From the NCBI GenBank assembly GCA_965233705.1, contig CBDDTF010000003.1, forward strand, positions 372,001 to 436,000: 64,000 nucleotides of DNA, given 5' to 3'. The DNA comes from Algihabitans sp965233705 (GTDB taxonomy: Bacteria > Pseudomonadota > Alphaproteobacteria > Kiloniellales > DSM-21159). This document shows positions 52,365 through 60,014 of the stretch, one piece after another. The position numbers were made by a program, and so were the translations under genes. Position 1 is the first letter of the stretch. The number at the start of each line of letters is the position of its first letter. Under the pieces are notes generated by a model. That model was not told the origin of the DNA and did not search any database. It saw only the letters and a list, made by a program, of their open reading frames with translations.

Positions 52365-53069
52365 ATGCCGGAGTCGAGTGTGCCCCTGCACAGTGTCGAG
52401 CGAGAAGCGCCGGTCGAAGTGGCGCTCGTCGACGGCACCACGCTGTTTCGCGAGGGGATTCTGCGCATCCTCAGCGGCACACGCTTCCATGTCGCGCGCC
52501 ATGCCGAGCGGATCGAGGAACTTCTGCCGCTGTCCGAGGACGGCGACGAATACGCCTTGGCGATCGTCACCCTGCCCGATGGTGACGCCGATTTCGACGC
52601 GCGTTTGAACGCCCTGCATCTCGCCCGACCCGATCTGCACCTGATCGTGCTGGCGGAGAGTTTCGACGCCGAGACGCTGCGGCGCTGCTTTTCCGCCGGA
52701 GCCGATGGCTTCCTGCTCAAGACGATCTCCAGCCACGCCTTGCTGAATTCCCTCGAGCTGGTGATGCTGGGGGAAAAGGTCTTCCCGCGCCAGCTCGTCA
52801 GCCTGATCCTGCCGCGCGGGGGCGCGGTCGAGCTGTCGGGAGCCCGCCACGGCGACCTGCGCAAGCTGTCGGACCGCGAGATGGAGATCCTGCGCTGCCT
52901 GGTCGCCGGCCATTCCAACAAGGTGATCGCCGGCCACCTCGCCATCACCGAGGCCACGGTGAAGGTTCACCTCAAGTCGATCCTGCGCAAGATCAGCGCC
53001 TCGAACCGCACCCAGGCGGCGATCTGGGCGCTCAACAACGGCGTGCGGCCCTTCGAACCGGCGGCGTGA
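52365..53069 (+). CDS. LuxR/NarL-type regulator with degenerate receiver
   Basis: 234 residues. The C-terminal helix-turn-helix is intact (LSDREMEILRCLVAGHSNKVIAGHLAITEATVKVHLKSILRKISASNRTQAAIWAL). The N-terminal receiver-like domain keeps an early Asp (LVDGTTLFREGI, D23) and the lysine (GFLLKTIS). Where NarL has the phospho-acceptor (LLDLNMP), this reads AIVTLPDGD, so the Asp is missing at the usual place. It is probably not controlled by phosphorylation. The target is unknown. Confidence 0.85.
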   Translation: MPESSVPLHSVEREAPVEVALVDGTTLFREGILRILSGTRFHVARHAERIEELLPLSEDGDEYALAIVTLPDGDADFDARLNALHLARPDLHLIVLAESFDAETLRRCFSAGADGFLLKTISSHALLNSLELVMLGEKVFPRQLVSLILPRGGAVELSGARHGDLRKLSDREMEILRCLVAGHSNKVIAGHLAITEATVKVHLKSILRKISASNRTQAAIWALNNGVRPFEPAA

Positions 53070-53169
53070 TCGCGCCTGCAGGATGGGCGTGGGACGGCGG
53101 GTGCCGGGCGGTGGGCCCGGTTCAGTACGGCGCCCGGCCAGACGCAGCCCCGGTCAGGCGCAGCCCCGG

Positions 53170-53673
53170 TCAGGCGCGTCGGCACTCCGGGCAGCGGCCG
53201 GTGACCTCGATGACTTGACGCTCCACGGCGAAGCCTTCGCGGGCGGCATGGGCGGCGATCGTCGCCGCCAGGGTCTGGTCGTGCAGCTCGGCGGTGGCGC
53301 CGCAGCCCTTGCAGATGAAGAACTGCGTGGCGTGCGGCCGGTCCGGGTGCGGGCAGGCGACGAAGGCGTTCAGGCTCTCGATGCGGTGCACCAGCCCCTC
53401 GGCCTGAAGGAACTCCAGGGTGCGGTAGACCGTCGGCGGCGCGGTGCGGCCGCGCTCGCCACTAAGGCGCTCGATCAGGTCGTAGGCGCCCACCGGGTGG
53501 TCCTGCTCGGCGACGAGCTGCAGCACCCGGCGGCGCAGCGGCGTCAGCCGGCGCCCGCGCTTGGTGCAGAGCGCCTCGGCCGCGTCCAGCATCTCGGCCA
53601 GCTCGTCGTGACAGGCCTTGGGGCTGTGGGCGGAGAGGGCGGCGGCGCTCTCCAGGTGTCGTGCCGTGCTCAT
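53170..53673 (-). CDS. zur: Fur-family regulator, probably Zur
   Basis: 167 residues from the ATG at 53673. A winged helix (RLTPLRRRVLQLVAEQDHPVGAYDLIERL, PPTVYRTLEFLQAEGLVHRIESLNAFVACPHPDRPHATQFFICKGCGATAEL) and two Cys-x2-Cys zinc sites (CKGC, CPEC) are clear. The NAFVACPHPD region and the wording around FFICKGC are closer to Zur than to Fur. Its ATG overlaps the stop of the small upstream gene. No znuABC genes are nearby. Confidence 0.82.
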   Translation of the reverse strand: MSTARHLESAAALSAHSPKACHDELAEMLDAAEALCTKRGRRLTPLRRRVLQLVAEQDHPVGAYDLIERLSGERGRTAPPTVYRTLEFLQAEGLVHRIESLNAFVACPHPDRPHATQFFICKGCGATAELHDQTLAATIAAHAAREGFAVERQVIEVTGRCPECRRA

Positions 53674-53999
53674 GCCCCGGGCCGCTTTCCGGCTGGTGTC
53701 GCGCCGCCGGGCGCCGCGGCCAGGGTGCAGCCGCACAGCGGACAGGACGCCGCGGCCAGGGCCTGGCGCAGCGCGTCCGGGCTGGTCTCGATCCCGGCCG
53801 CCGCCAGCCGGGCCGACAGCTCGGCCACCAAGTCGTCGTGGTAAGCCGGATGCCGCGCGGCGCAGGCGTTGCGGTAGATCTCGGCGTCGGCCGGCGCCAT
53901 CGGCTCGACCGTAAAGGCGCGCGCCGCCGTCGGTGCGGCGAGGAGGCCGCCGGCCAGTCCGGCGAGTAGGCGGCGGCGGGTGGGGTGAGGCCGGCTCAT
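53670..53999 (-). CDS. Small exported protein coupled to zur
   Basis: 109 residues from the ATG at 53999. The N-terminus (RPHPTRRRLLAGLAGGLLAAPTAARAF) looks like a Tat or Sec signal. The mature part is short and helical (DAEIYRNACAARHPAYHDDLVAELSARLAAAGIETSPDALRQALAAASCPLCGCTL) and ends with a CPLCGC cluster. The overlap with zur (ATGA) and the cysteines suggest a periplasmic metal-linked role; this is inference. The family is not recognised. Confidence 0.65.
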   Translation of the reverse strand: MSRPHPTRRRLLAGLAGGLLAAPTAARAFTVEPMAPADAEIYRNACAARHPAYHDDLVAELSARLAAAGIETSPDALRQALAAASCPLCGCTLAAAPGGATPAGKRPGA

Positions 54000-54030
54000 G
54001 GCGCCAAGATAGCCCCTGCGGTCGGCCCAG

Positions 54031-54142
54031 AAAAGCCAACGGACAAAAGCCAACGCACAAAAGCCAGCGCACAAAAGCCGGCGGGGAAATGCTGGCGCGC
54101 AAATGCTGGCGCGCAAATGCCGGGGCGCGAAAGCGGGGCACG
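54031..54142. repeat. Array of eight 14-bp direct repeats
   Basis: Eight contiguous 14-base units run from AAAAGCCAACGGAC (54031) through AAAAGCCAGCGCAC to AAATGCTGGCGCGC (two identical copies) and AAATGCCGGGGCGC. The pattern is AAAxGCxxGCGCxC. The period is not a multiple of three, so it is not coding. It lies directly upstream of the zur-coupled gene. Confidence 0.85.
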
Positions 54143-54256
54143 ACAGCCGAGGCCCCTTGATCGCGCCGCGCCGGCCGCCGACATTTGCCTGTGCAACCGC
54201 CGAAAGACTCGGTTGCCAGGATGTTTGGCTGTCTCGAACGGGACCGACAGAGGGTC

Positions 54257-54514
54257 ATGTCGATCTTGCGCAATCTGATCTGGTCCGCCGCCCGCCGCGT
54301 GGCCGCCGACGAGCGGGCGCGTGCCAAGGCCGGCGAATTCGTGCAGAAGGAGGTGCGCCCGCGCGCCGCCGAGGCCGCGCGCCGGGCCGGCCGCGCCTAT
54401 GGCGAGGCGCGGGCGGAGTGGTCGAAGGAGCCGGACAAGCCGGCCAGCTACCGCGCCGGACGCCTGCTGCGCGGCTGGTCGCGGCGCCTCGGCGCGGAGG
54501 AGGAGGAGCGGTGA
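54257..54514 (+). CDS. Small basic hypothetical protein upstream of hspQ copy 2
   Basis: 85 residues from the ATG at 54257, with AGAGGG upstream. The composition is strongly basic and helical (NLIWSAARRVAADERARAKAGEFVQKEVRPRAAEAARRAGRAYGEARAEW). The stop overlaps the GTG start of the following hspQ-type gene (GTGA), which supports it being real and co-expressed. No family is recognised. Confidence 0.65.
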   Translation: MSILRNLIWSAARRVAADERARAKAGEFVQKEVRPRAAEAARRAGRAYGEARAEWSKEPDKPASYRAGRLLRGWSRRLGAEEEER

Positions 54515-54828
54515 GCGCCAGCCGCCCGCTCTTCGCCATCGGCGAGATCGTGCACCACGCCAGGTTCGGCTACCGCGGCGTGGTGGTGGACGTCGATCCC
54601 GTCTTCAGCCTGACCGAGGCCTGGTACGCGCAGGTCGCCCGCTCGCGCCCGCCCAAGGACAAACCCTGGTATCACGTCCTGGTCGACGGCGCCGAGCACA
54701 TGACCTACGTGGCCGAGCGCCACCTGGAGCCGCATCCGGACAAGACGCAGATCGACCATCCCGCGCTCGGCCGCTTCTTCGGCCGCTACGACGGCCACCG
54801 CTACCTGCCGCGCGAAACCACGCACTGA
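54511..54828 (+). CDS. HspQ/YccV-family protein, copy 2
   Basis: 105 residues from a GTG at 54511, preceded by GGAGGAGGAG. RPLFAIGEIVHHARFGYRGVVVDVDPVFSLTEAWYAQVARSRPPKDKPWYHVLVDGAEHMTYVAERHLEPH matches the HspQ fold and aligns with copy 1 at 41489 (IGEVVRHRFYPFRGVIFDVDP). The two have diverged, so they probably have different roles or expression. Confidence 0.88.
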   Translation: MSASRPLFAIGEIVHHARFGYRGVVVDVDPVFSLTEAWYAQVARSRPPKDKPWYHVLVDGAEHMTYVAERHLEPHPDKTQIDHPALGRFFGRYDGHRYLPRETTH

Positions 54829-54837
54829 AGCCGGCCG

Positions 54838-56463
54838 TTACTGGCCGCGACCCTTTTTCACGCCGCCGACGAAGCGCGCCAGGGTCTCCGACATGGCGCC
54901 GCGCTCCAGCATCACCTCGATGAGCTGGAAGCGCCCGCGCGTCGCCACCGCCCTGTCCAGCGCCGTCTTGAGCCCGGCCTTGCTGTGCACGCGCACTCCG
55001 TCGCCGCCGAGCGGCCCGGCCATCTCCGCGAAGTGCCAGTCGGAGAGGTCGTTGAAGCGCGAGTCCGGCTGAAAGGCCCGCAGCATCTCCCAGCTCTGGT
55101 TGTTGAAGACGAGGACGATGGGGTCCCAGCCGTAGCGGCGGCAGTTGCCCAGCTCCCAGCCGGTCATCTGGAAGGCGCCGTCGCCGACCAGGATCAGCGG
55201 CCGCTGGCCGGTCGCCGCCTGGCAGCCCAGCCCGCCCGGCACGCCGAAGCCCATGCCGGCGTAGTAGCCGTTGGCCGCCAGCTCGGTGTGCTCCATCTCC
55301 ATGGCGGTGAAGAGGCAGTCGCCCATGTCGCTGACGATCGGCAGGTGGCCGTGCACGCGCATCAGGTCGTTCACCGCCCGCGCGATGTCGGTCGGTGCGA
55401 CCTGGGACTCGTCGGCCGCCAGGCCGCGGGGGTAGCTGGCGGCGGCGACCGGCTCGCCGCGCGGCGCGTTGGCCGTGGGCGCGCGCTCCAGCAGCGCGTC
55501 GACCAGCGCCTCGATCGGCAGGTTGGCATAGACGTGGCGGCTGACCCGCACCTCGCGGCCCAGGGCATGCATGGCGGTGCGCAGGTCGATCTGCTTGTCG
55601 GAGACGCCGAAGTTGGTGTCGCAGAGGATGACGCCCAGCAGCAGCAGCCCGTCGGAGCCCTCGACCAGCCGGGTCACCTCCGGCTTGCCGGCGGCGCCCA
55701 GGTAGGTGCCCAGCGGCCGCGCCGGCCCCTCGGCCAGCAGGCCGCGGCCCATGAAGGAGGTGACCAGCGGCAGGCCCAGCTTCTCGGCGAGGCGCCCGAC
55801 CTTCTCCTCCAGCCCGAAGCGGCGCACCTCGACGCCGACCATCAGCGCCGGGCGCTCGGCCTTGGCCAGGCGGTCCAGGATCTCCTCGGCGCACTCGGCC
55901 AGGGCTTCCGGGTCGGCCGGCGCCTCGGGCAGCGGGCGGGTCGGCTCGGTCTCGGCGAAGACCAGGTCGCGCGGCACCTCGATATAGACCGGCATCGACT
56001 GCTCGACGGCGGCGCGCAGCACCCGGGCGATCTCCGCCGGCGCGGTGACCGGGTCGTCCAGCACCGCCTGGTCGCAGGTCAGCTCGGCCATCACCCGGAA
56101 CTGGCTGTCGAGCGTCTTGGCCTGGTGGTGCAGCAGCAGGCCGGAGGCCCGCTCGGCCCGCCCCGGCGCGCCGGAGATCACCACCAGCGGCGAGCGCTCG
56201 GCCAGCGCGCAGGCGACGGGGTTGACCAGGTTGAAGGCGCCGGCGCCGTAGGTCACCACCGCCACGCCCAGGCGGCTGCCGAAGCGCGCGGCGGCGTCGG
56301 CGGCGAAGCCGACCGCCGGCTCGTGGCTGAAGGTGTAGAGCGGCAGGAGGCCGGACTCCTCGGCCACCTTGAAAAAGGGCAGGGCGAAGTCGCCCGGCAG
56401 TCCGAAGATCTCCCGCGCGCCGTGGTCCTTGAGCGCGTGGAGGAGGGATTCCGCGAGATTCAT
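54838..56463 (-). CDS. ipdC: Phenylpyruvate/indolepyruvate decarboxylase
   Basis: About 541 residues from the ATG at 56463 (GGGAG upstream). NLAESLLHALKDHGAREIFGLPGDFALPFFKVAEESGLLPLYTFSHEPAVGFAADAAAR closely resembles the Azospirillum phenylpyruvate decarboxylase IpdC, including the catalytic Glu in SHEPAVG. The TPP motif is GDGAFQMTGWELGNCRRYGWDPIVLVFNNQSW. This enzyme makes indole- or phenyl-acetaldehyde, a step to auxin-like acids. It lies after the TetR-SMR pair on the same strand. Confidence 0.88.
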   Translation of the reverse strand: MNLAESLLHALKDHGAREIFGLPGDFALPFFKVAEESGLLPLYTFSHEPAVGFAADAAARFGSRLGVAVVTYGAGAFNLVNPVACALAERSPLVVISGAPGRAERASGLLLHHQAKTLDSQFRVMAELTCDQAVLDDPVTAPAEIARVLRAAVEQSMPVYIEVPRDLVFAETEPTRPLPEAPADPEALAECAEEILDRLAKAERPALMVGVEVRRFGLEEKVGRLAEKLGLPLVTSFMGRGLLAEGPARPLGTYLGAAGKPEVTRLVEGSDGLLLLGVILCDTNFGVSDKQIDLRTAMHALGREVRVSRHVYANLPIEALVDALLERAPTANAPRGEPVAAASYPRGLAADESQVAPTDIARAVNDLMRVHGHLPIVSDMGDCLFTAMEMEHTELAANGYYAGMGFGVPGGLGCQAATGQRPLILVGDGAFQMTGWELGNCRRYGWDPIVLVFNNQSWEMLRAFQPDSRFNDLSDWHFAEMAGPLGGDGVRVHSKAGLKTALDRAVATRGRFQLIEVMLERGAMSETLARFVGGVKKGRGQ

Positions 56464-56558
56464 GGCACAGCACTCCCGTCGCAAGAGGGAATTCTTGTCA
56501 TGAGATATCGCAGGGGTGGAGGCGCGTGGGAAGACGCGATCTGTCCGGCGGAGTCGAC

Positions 56559-56894
56559 TCAGGCCTGACCGGTGCCCTTGAGCAGCACCACGCCCACCAG
56601 GATTAGGGCGATCCCGCCGTACTGCAGCGGGCCGAGCGCCTCGTTGAAGACGAACAGGCCGACCAGCGCCGCGCCGATCACGCCCAGCCCGGCCCAGATC
56701 GCGTAGGCCAGGCCGACCGGCAGGGTCTTCAGCGACAGGCCGAGCAACGTGAAGGCGATGCAGTAGCCGACCACCATCAGCAGCGTCGGCGTCAGCTTGG
56801 TCAGGCCGTAGGAGGCCTTGAGCGCGCTGGTCGCCGCCACCTCGCTGACGATGGCGCCGAGCAGCAGCAGGTAGGGCAGCAGGCTCGCGGTCAT
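56559..56894 (-). CDS. Small multidrug resistance (SMR) transporter
   Basis: 111 residues with four transmembrane helices. The key Glu is in LLLGAIVSEVAATSALKAS, and AYAIWAGLGVIGAALVGLFVFNE is the SMR signature (EmrE/QacE type). It exports cationic drugs or guanidinium-like compounds. The ATG overlaps the TetR stop (ATGA), so regulator and pump are one unit. Confidence 0.93.
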   Translation of the reverse strand: MTASLLPYLLLLGAIVSEVAATSALKASYGLTKLTPTLLMVVGYCIAFTLLGLSLKTLPVGLAYAIWAGLGVIGAALVGLFVFNEALGPLQYGGIALILVGVVLLKGTGQA

Positions 56895-57487
56895 GAACGG
56901 GTCATCTCCTCCAGCCGCTGGGCCAGGGCGCGGCGCTCCTCGGCGCTCACCACCTCGATGCCCAGGGTCTCGTTGAACCAAAGGCCGTCGATCGCCAGGC
57001 GCAGGATCAGCGCCAGAAGGGGATCGAGGCCGTCGGTGCGCAGACGCTGGCCCCAGAGGGCGTCCTGGGCGCGCAGCTCGTCCAGCAGGGCGGGGTCGAC
57101 GGCCGAGGCCGCCAGCAGCGCCTGGCCCAGCCTGCGGTCGGACTCGGGCGCGCCCTCGGGGCCGGTCCAGGCGGTCAGGTAGCCGCGCAGCCAGGCGCCG
57201 GCCTGCGGCGTTGCCCCGCCGCCGGCCGCCTCGGCCCGGCACGAGGCGGCGATGCGCGCCTCGGTCGCCTCCACCAGGCGGTTCACCATGGCGCGCAGCA
57301 GCGCCTCCTTGCTGGCGAAGTGGTAGAGCAGGCCGCCCTTGCTGACGCCCGCCGCCTTGGCCACCGCCTCCAGCGTCAGGCCCAGCGCGCCGCGCGCCAG
57401 CACCACCTCGGCGGCCGCGTCGAGCAGACGGTCGCGGGTCTCGCCGCGGCCGCCGCCGGCTTCTGCTGATGGTTTCGGCTCGGTCAT
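56891..57487 (-). CDS. TetR-family transcriptional regulator
   Basis: 198 residues. The HTH is complete (TRDRLLDAAAEVVLARGALGLTLEAVAKAAGVSKGGLLYHFASKEALLRAMV), and the C-terminal ligand domain ends VVSAEERRALAQRLEEM. It is transcribed with and overlaps the SMR gene. A perfect 24-base palindrome lies 10 bases upstream, so autoregulation is very likely. Confidence 0.92.
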   Translation of the reverse strand: MTEPKPSAEAGGGRGETRDRLLDAAAEVVLARGALGLTLEAVAKAAGVSKGGLLYHFASKEALLRAMVNRLVEATEARIAASCRAEAAGGGATPQAGAWLRGYLTAWTGPEGAPESDRRLGQALLAASAVDPALLDELRAQDALWGQRLRTDGLDPLLALILRLAIDGLWFNETLGIEVVSAEERRALAQRLEEMTRS

Positions 57488-57496
57488 GGTCCGCTA

Positions 57497-57520
57497 ACTG
57501 TACCGTCCGGACGGTACAGT
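57497..57520. promoter_or_regulatory. TetR operator, perfect 24-bp palindrome
   Basis: ACTGTACCGTCC and GGACGGTACAGT are exact reverse complements with no spacer. The site ends 10 bases before the tetR start and overlaps a TTGACT -35-like hexamer read on the minus strand. TetR binding is inferred but strongly suggested. Confidence 0.75.
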
Positions 57521-57550
57521 CAACCGAAAAAGTTCAGCCGTCGACGCGAA

Positions 57551-57628
57551 GCGGGCGGCGCGCCGTGGCGCGCCGCCCGCGATCGGCGGACCCGCGCACG
57601 CGGGTCCCTACGGTCACAATCCGCCCTA
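57551..57628. repeat. Hairpin plus degenerate palindromic repeat after phoX
   Basis: The left part (57551-57580) is a perfect palindrome (arms GCGGGCGGCGCGCC / GGCGCGCCGCCCGC). The right part (GATCGGCGGACCCGCG ... TACGGTCACAAT) aligns with the repeat core at 16736-16798. Read on the minus strand the repeat begins TAG, the phoX stop codon. It may also end transcription of phoX. Confidence 0.6.
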
Positions 57629-59629
57629 AACGCCGATCTTGCCGCCGTCCGCCTTGGTGATGGCGACCACCGAGGGGCGCGGCGGCATGCCCTCCTGGAA
57701 GTCCGGCCAGCGCGTCGCCGGGTCCTCGAAGGTGGAGCTCCGCTCGAAGCCCGGGTAGGCCTTGGTGCCGTCGGTGGCGGGGTGCTGCACCGCGACGAAC
57801 AGCGTGGTGTCGTCCGGCGTGAAGACCGGCCCGCACATCTCGGCGCCGATCGGCACGCGGAAGAACATGCGCCCGGTGCCGCGCAGCTCGCCCTCGGTCT
57901 CCAGCGCCCAGACGCCGTCGGCGGTGCCCGACTTCGACCAGTTGCTGCCCTGGTCGGTGGTCACCCAGAGCCGGCCCATGTGGTCGACGGCGCAGTTGTC
58001 CGGGGAGGCGAACCAGCCGTTCTCGCTGGTCGCGGCGTTCCAGCGGGCGCCGACCGAAGGATCGGCGGGATCGCCGCAGAGCACCAGCATCTCCCAGCGG
58101 TCCCGGGTCGCGGCGTGGTCGCCCTCGGCCGGGCTGATCTCGACGATCTGGCCGAAGCTGTTCGCGGCGCGCGGATTGGCGGCGTCGATCTGGTCGGGCT
58201 GGCGCTTGCTGTTGTTGGTCAGCATCACGTAGACCTTGCCGCTCTTCGGGTTCGGCTCGACATCCTCCGGCCGGTCCATCGGCGTGGCGCCCAGGGCGTC
58301 GGCGGCCAGGCGGGTGTGGATCAGCACCGTGGCCTGGTCGGGAAAGCCGTTCTCGGCGGTCAGCGGCCCTTCGCCCTGGACCAGCGGCAGCCAGTCGAGC
58401 GAGCCGTCGTCGTTGAAGCGCGCGACGTAGAGCGTGCCCTCGTCCAGCAGGTCCAGGTTGGCTGCGCGGTCGCCCGGGGTCACCCGACCGGCGGAGACGA
58501 ACTTGTAGAGATAGTCGAAGCGCTGGTCATCGCCCATGTAGACCACGACGCGGCCGTCCGCGTTGACCAGCGATTCCGCGCCCTCGTGCTTGAAGCGGCC
58601 GAGCGCGCTGCGCTTCTTCGGCGTCGCGGCGGGGTCGAGGGGGTCGACCTCGACGACCCAGCCGAAGCGGTTCGGCTCGTTCGGCTCCTTGGTCACGTCG
58701 AAGCGGTCGTGGTGGCGCCCCCAGGCATACCAGCCGCCGGGCACGCCGTAGCGCTCCAGCGCCGCCTGCTGCGGATGCCCTTCGGCCGTGCCCAGGAAGT
58801 AGCCGTGGAAGTTCTCCTCGGCCATCAGGTAGGTGCCCCAGGGAGTGATGCCGCCGGCGCAGTTGTTCAGCGTGCCGATCACCCGCGTGCCGCTGGCGTC
58901 GGCCGAGGTCTGCAGCAGCGGGTGACCGGCCGCCGGGCCGCTGATCTCCATCTCCGTGTCGCTGGCGGTGATACGCCGGTTGAGCGCGCCGCCGCGCACC
59001 AGGCGCCAGGTGCCCTCGACCTTCTCGATCTCGACGATCGATCCGCCGTGCGCCGCCATCTCGATGTCGACCAGCGCGCGGGTCATGCCGGCGAAGTCGG
59101 CTTCGCCGTCCTGGCGGCCGAGGCCGGGGAACATCACCTCCTCGTTGGTGTACTCGTGGTTGACGCAGAGCAGGCCGCGCTCGGCGTTGTCGGAGCCGTA
59201 GGGCAGGCCGATGTAGCCGACGTAGTCGTTGTTGTAGCCGAATTGCTTGGCCTGGGCTTCGGCCGTCTGGTTCATCGGGTCGAAGGCCGGCGCGTCGGCG
59301 GTGACCGGATCGCCCCAGCGGATCAGCACCTCGGCGCGGTAGCCCGGTGCGACGTGGTGCGTCTCGTCGACCCCATGCGCGATCTCGGAGAAGTTATAGG
59401 AGGCCGAGGCGGCCAGCGCCTGGCGCGGGCCGGCGCCGAGCAGCCCGCTGCCGGCGATCGCGCCCATGGCCGCGACCCCCAGCGCGCCGCGCAGCACGTC
59501 GCGGCGGCCGAAACGGCGGTTGACCACGTCGCCGAAGGTCGGCGCGTTCGAGCGGTTGGCGGGAACGTCCTCGGAGGCCTCGTAGGCCTCCGCCCGGTTG
59601 GAATAGTGCGACAGGTCGGTCTTGGTCAT
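57626..59629 (-). CDS. phoX: PhoX-family alkaline phosphatase
   Basis: 667 residues. A Tat signal is visible (FGRRDVLRGALGVAAMGAIAGSGLLG). The mature protein has PhoX signatures: APGYRAEVLIRWGDPV, LPYGSDNAERGLLCVNHEYTNEE, GTLNNCAGGITPWGTYLMAEENFHGYF, and DNCAVDHMGRLWVTTDQGSN. PhoX is a calcium- and iron-dependent periplasmic phosphomonoesterase released under phosphate limitation. A Pho-box-like site lies 121-138 bases upstream. Confidence 0.93.
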   Translation of the reverse strand: MTKTDLSHYSNRAEAYEASEDVPANRSNAPTFGDVVNRRFGRRDVLRGALGVAAMGAIAGSGLLGAGPRQALAASASYNFSEIAHGVDETHHVAPGYRAEVLIRWGDPVTADAPAFDPMNQTAEAQAKQFGYNNDYVGYIGLPYGSDNAERGLLCVNHEYTNEEVMFPGLGRQDGEADFAGMTRALVDIEMAAHGGSIVEIEKVEGTWRLVRGGALNRRITASDTEMEISGPAAGHPLLQTSADASGTRVIGTLNNCAGGITPWGTYLMAEENFHGYFLGTAEGHPQQAALERYGVPGGWYAWGRHHDRFDVTKEPNEPNRFGWVVEVDPLDPAATPKKRSALGRFKHEGAESLVNADGRVVVYMGDDQRFDYLYKFVSAGRVTPGDRAANLDLLDEGTLYVARFNDDGSLDWLPLVQGEGPLTAENGFPDQATVLIHTRLAADALGATPMDRPEDVEPNPKSGKVYVMLTNNSKRQPDQIDAANPRAANSFGQIVEISPAEGDHAATRDRWEMLVLCGDPADPSVGARWNAATSENGWFASPDNCAVDHMGRLWVTTDQGSNWSKSGTADGVWALETEGELRGTGRMFFRVPIGAEMCGPVFTPDDTTLFVAVQHPATDGTKAYPGFERSSTFEDPATRWPDFQEGMPPRPSVVAITKADGGKIGV

Positions 59630-59749
59630 CGATTGCTCTCTCCCAGGCCCGGTCTCGCGGCGGCCGGCCGCGAGATTCTTGTTGCGAAAGCGGGGGTTGG
59701 CCGGGCGCGCGGCGCCGCGCCCTTGGTTCAGAGACTTAACGCGCCGGCT

Positions 59750-59767
59750 TTGACGGTTCCGTGACCG
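59750..59767 (-). promoter_or_regulatory. Pho-box-like site upstream of phoX
   Basis: On the minus strand CGGTCAC-GGAA-CCGTCAA is a 7-4-7 direct repeat matching the Pho box layout (CTGTCAT-N4-CTGTCAT) at the GTCA cores. TTAAGT follows about ten bases after it and could be the -10. PhoB binding is inferred. Confidence 0.55.
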
Positions 59768-59883
59768 CCAGGTTAAATTCTGCCGTCAGTGGTGCGCAAA
59801 TGACCGGCGACAGCCGCGGGTTCGCGGTGCGGCGACGACGACGCCCGCCGCGCCACCGATGGCGCCCGCGCGGGTCGCCCAAG

Positions 59884-59912
59884 TCATCCAAAGGGCCGCA
59901 GCTTTCGTAAAC
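59884..59912 (+). promoter_or_regulatory. Possible RpoE/ChrR-type promoter of the photolyase operon
   Basis: TCATCC (59884-59889), an 18-base spacer and TAAAC (59908-59912) resemble the Rhodobacter singlet-oxygen sigma-E consensus TGATCC-N18-TAAGA, with about three mismatches. It is 100 bases before the first gene. This is suggestive only. Confidence 0.35.
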
Positions 59913-60014
59913 CCTATCGATGGTGTGGCCGAGAAGTGGCCGACCAGGGTGCGTGGCTTCGGCCGCGCGTCGCGGTGAAGGCGCCACGAAAGATCGAAGG
60001 AGGGGCTGAGCGCG

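Noticed and set aside
53130..53169. A regulatory repeat near the zur stop (two copies of CGCAGCCCCGGTCAGG)
   Set aside because: Only two short copies at a gene end; too little to claim a function.
54031..54142. CRISPR array
   Set aside because: The units are contiguous with no spacers and are not palindromic.
59750..60014. An extra gene between phoX and the DUF6134-like gene
   Set aside because: Only short, motif-free frames occur there; the region holds promoter-like sites instead.
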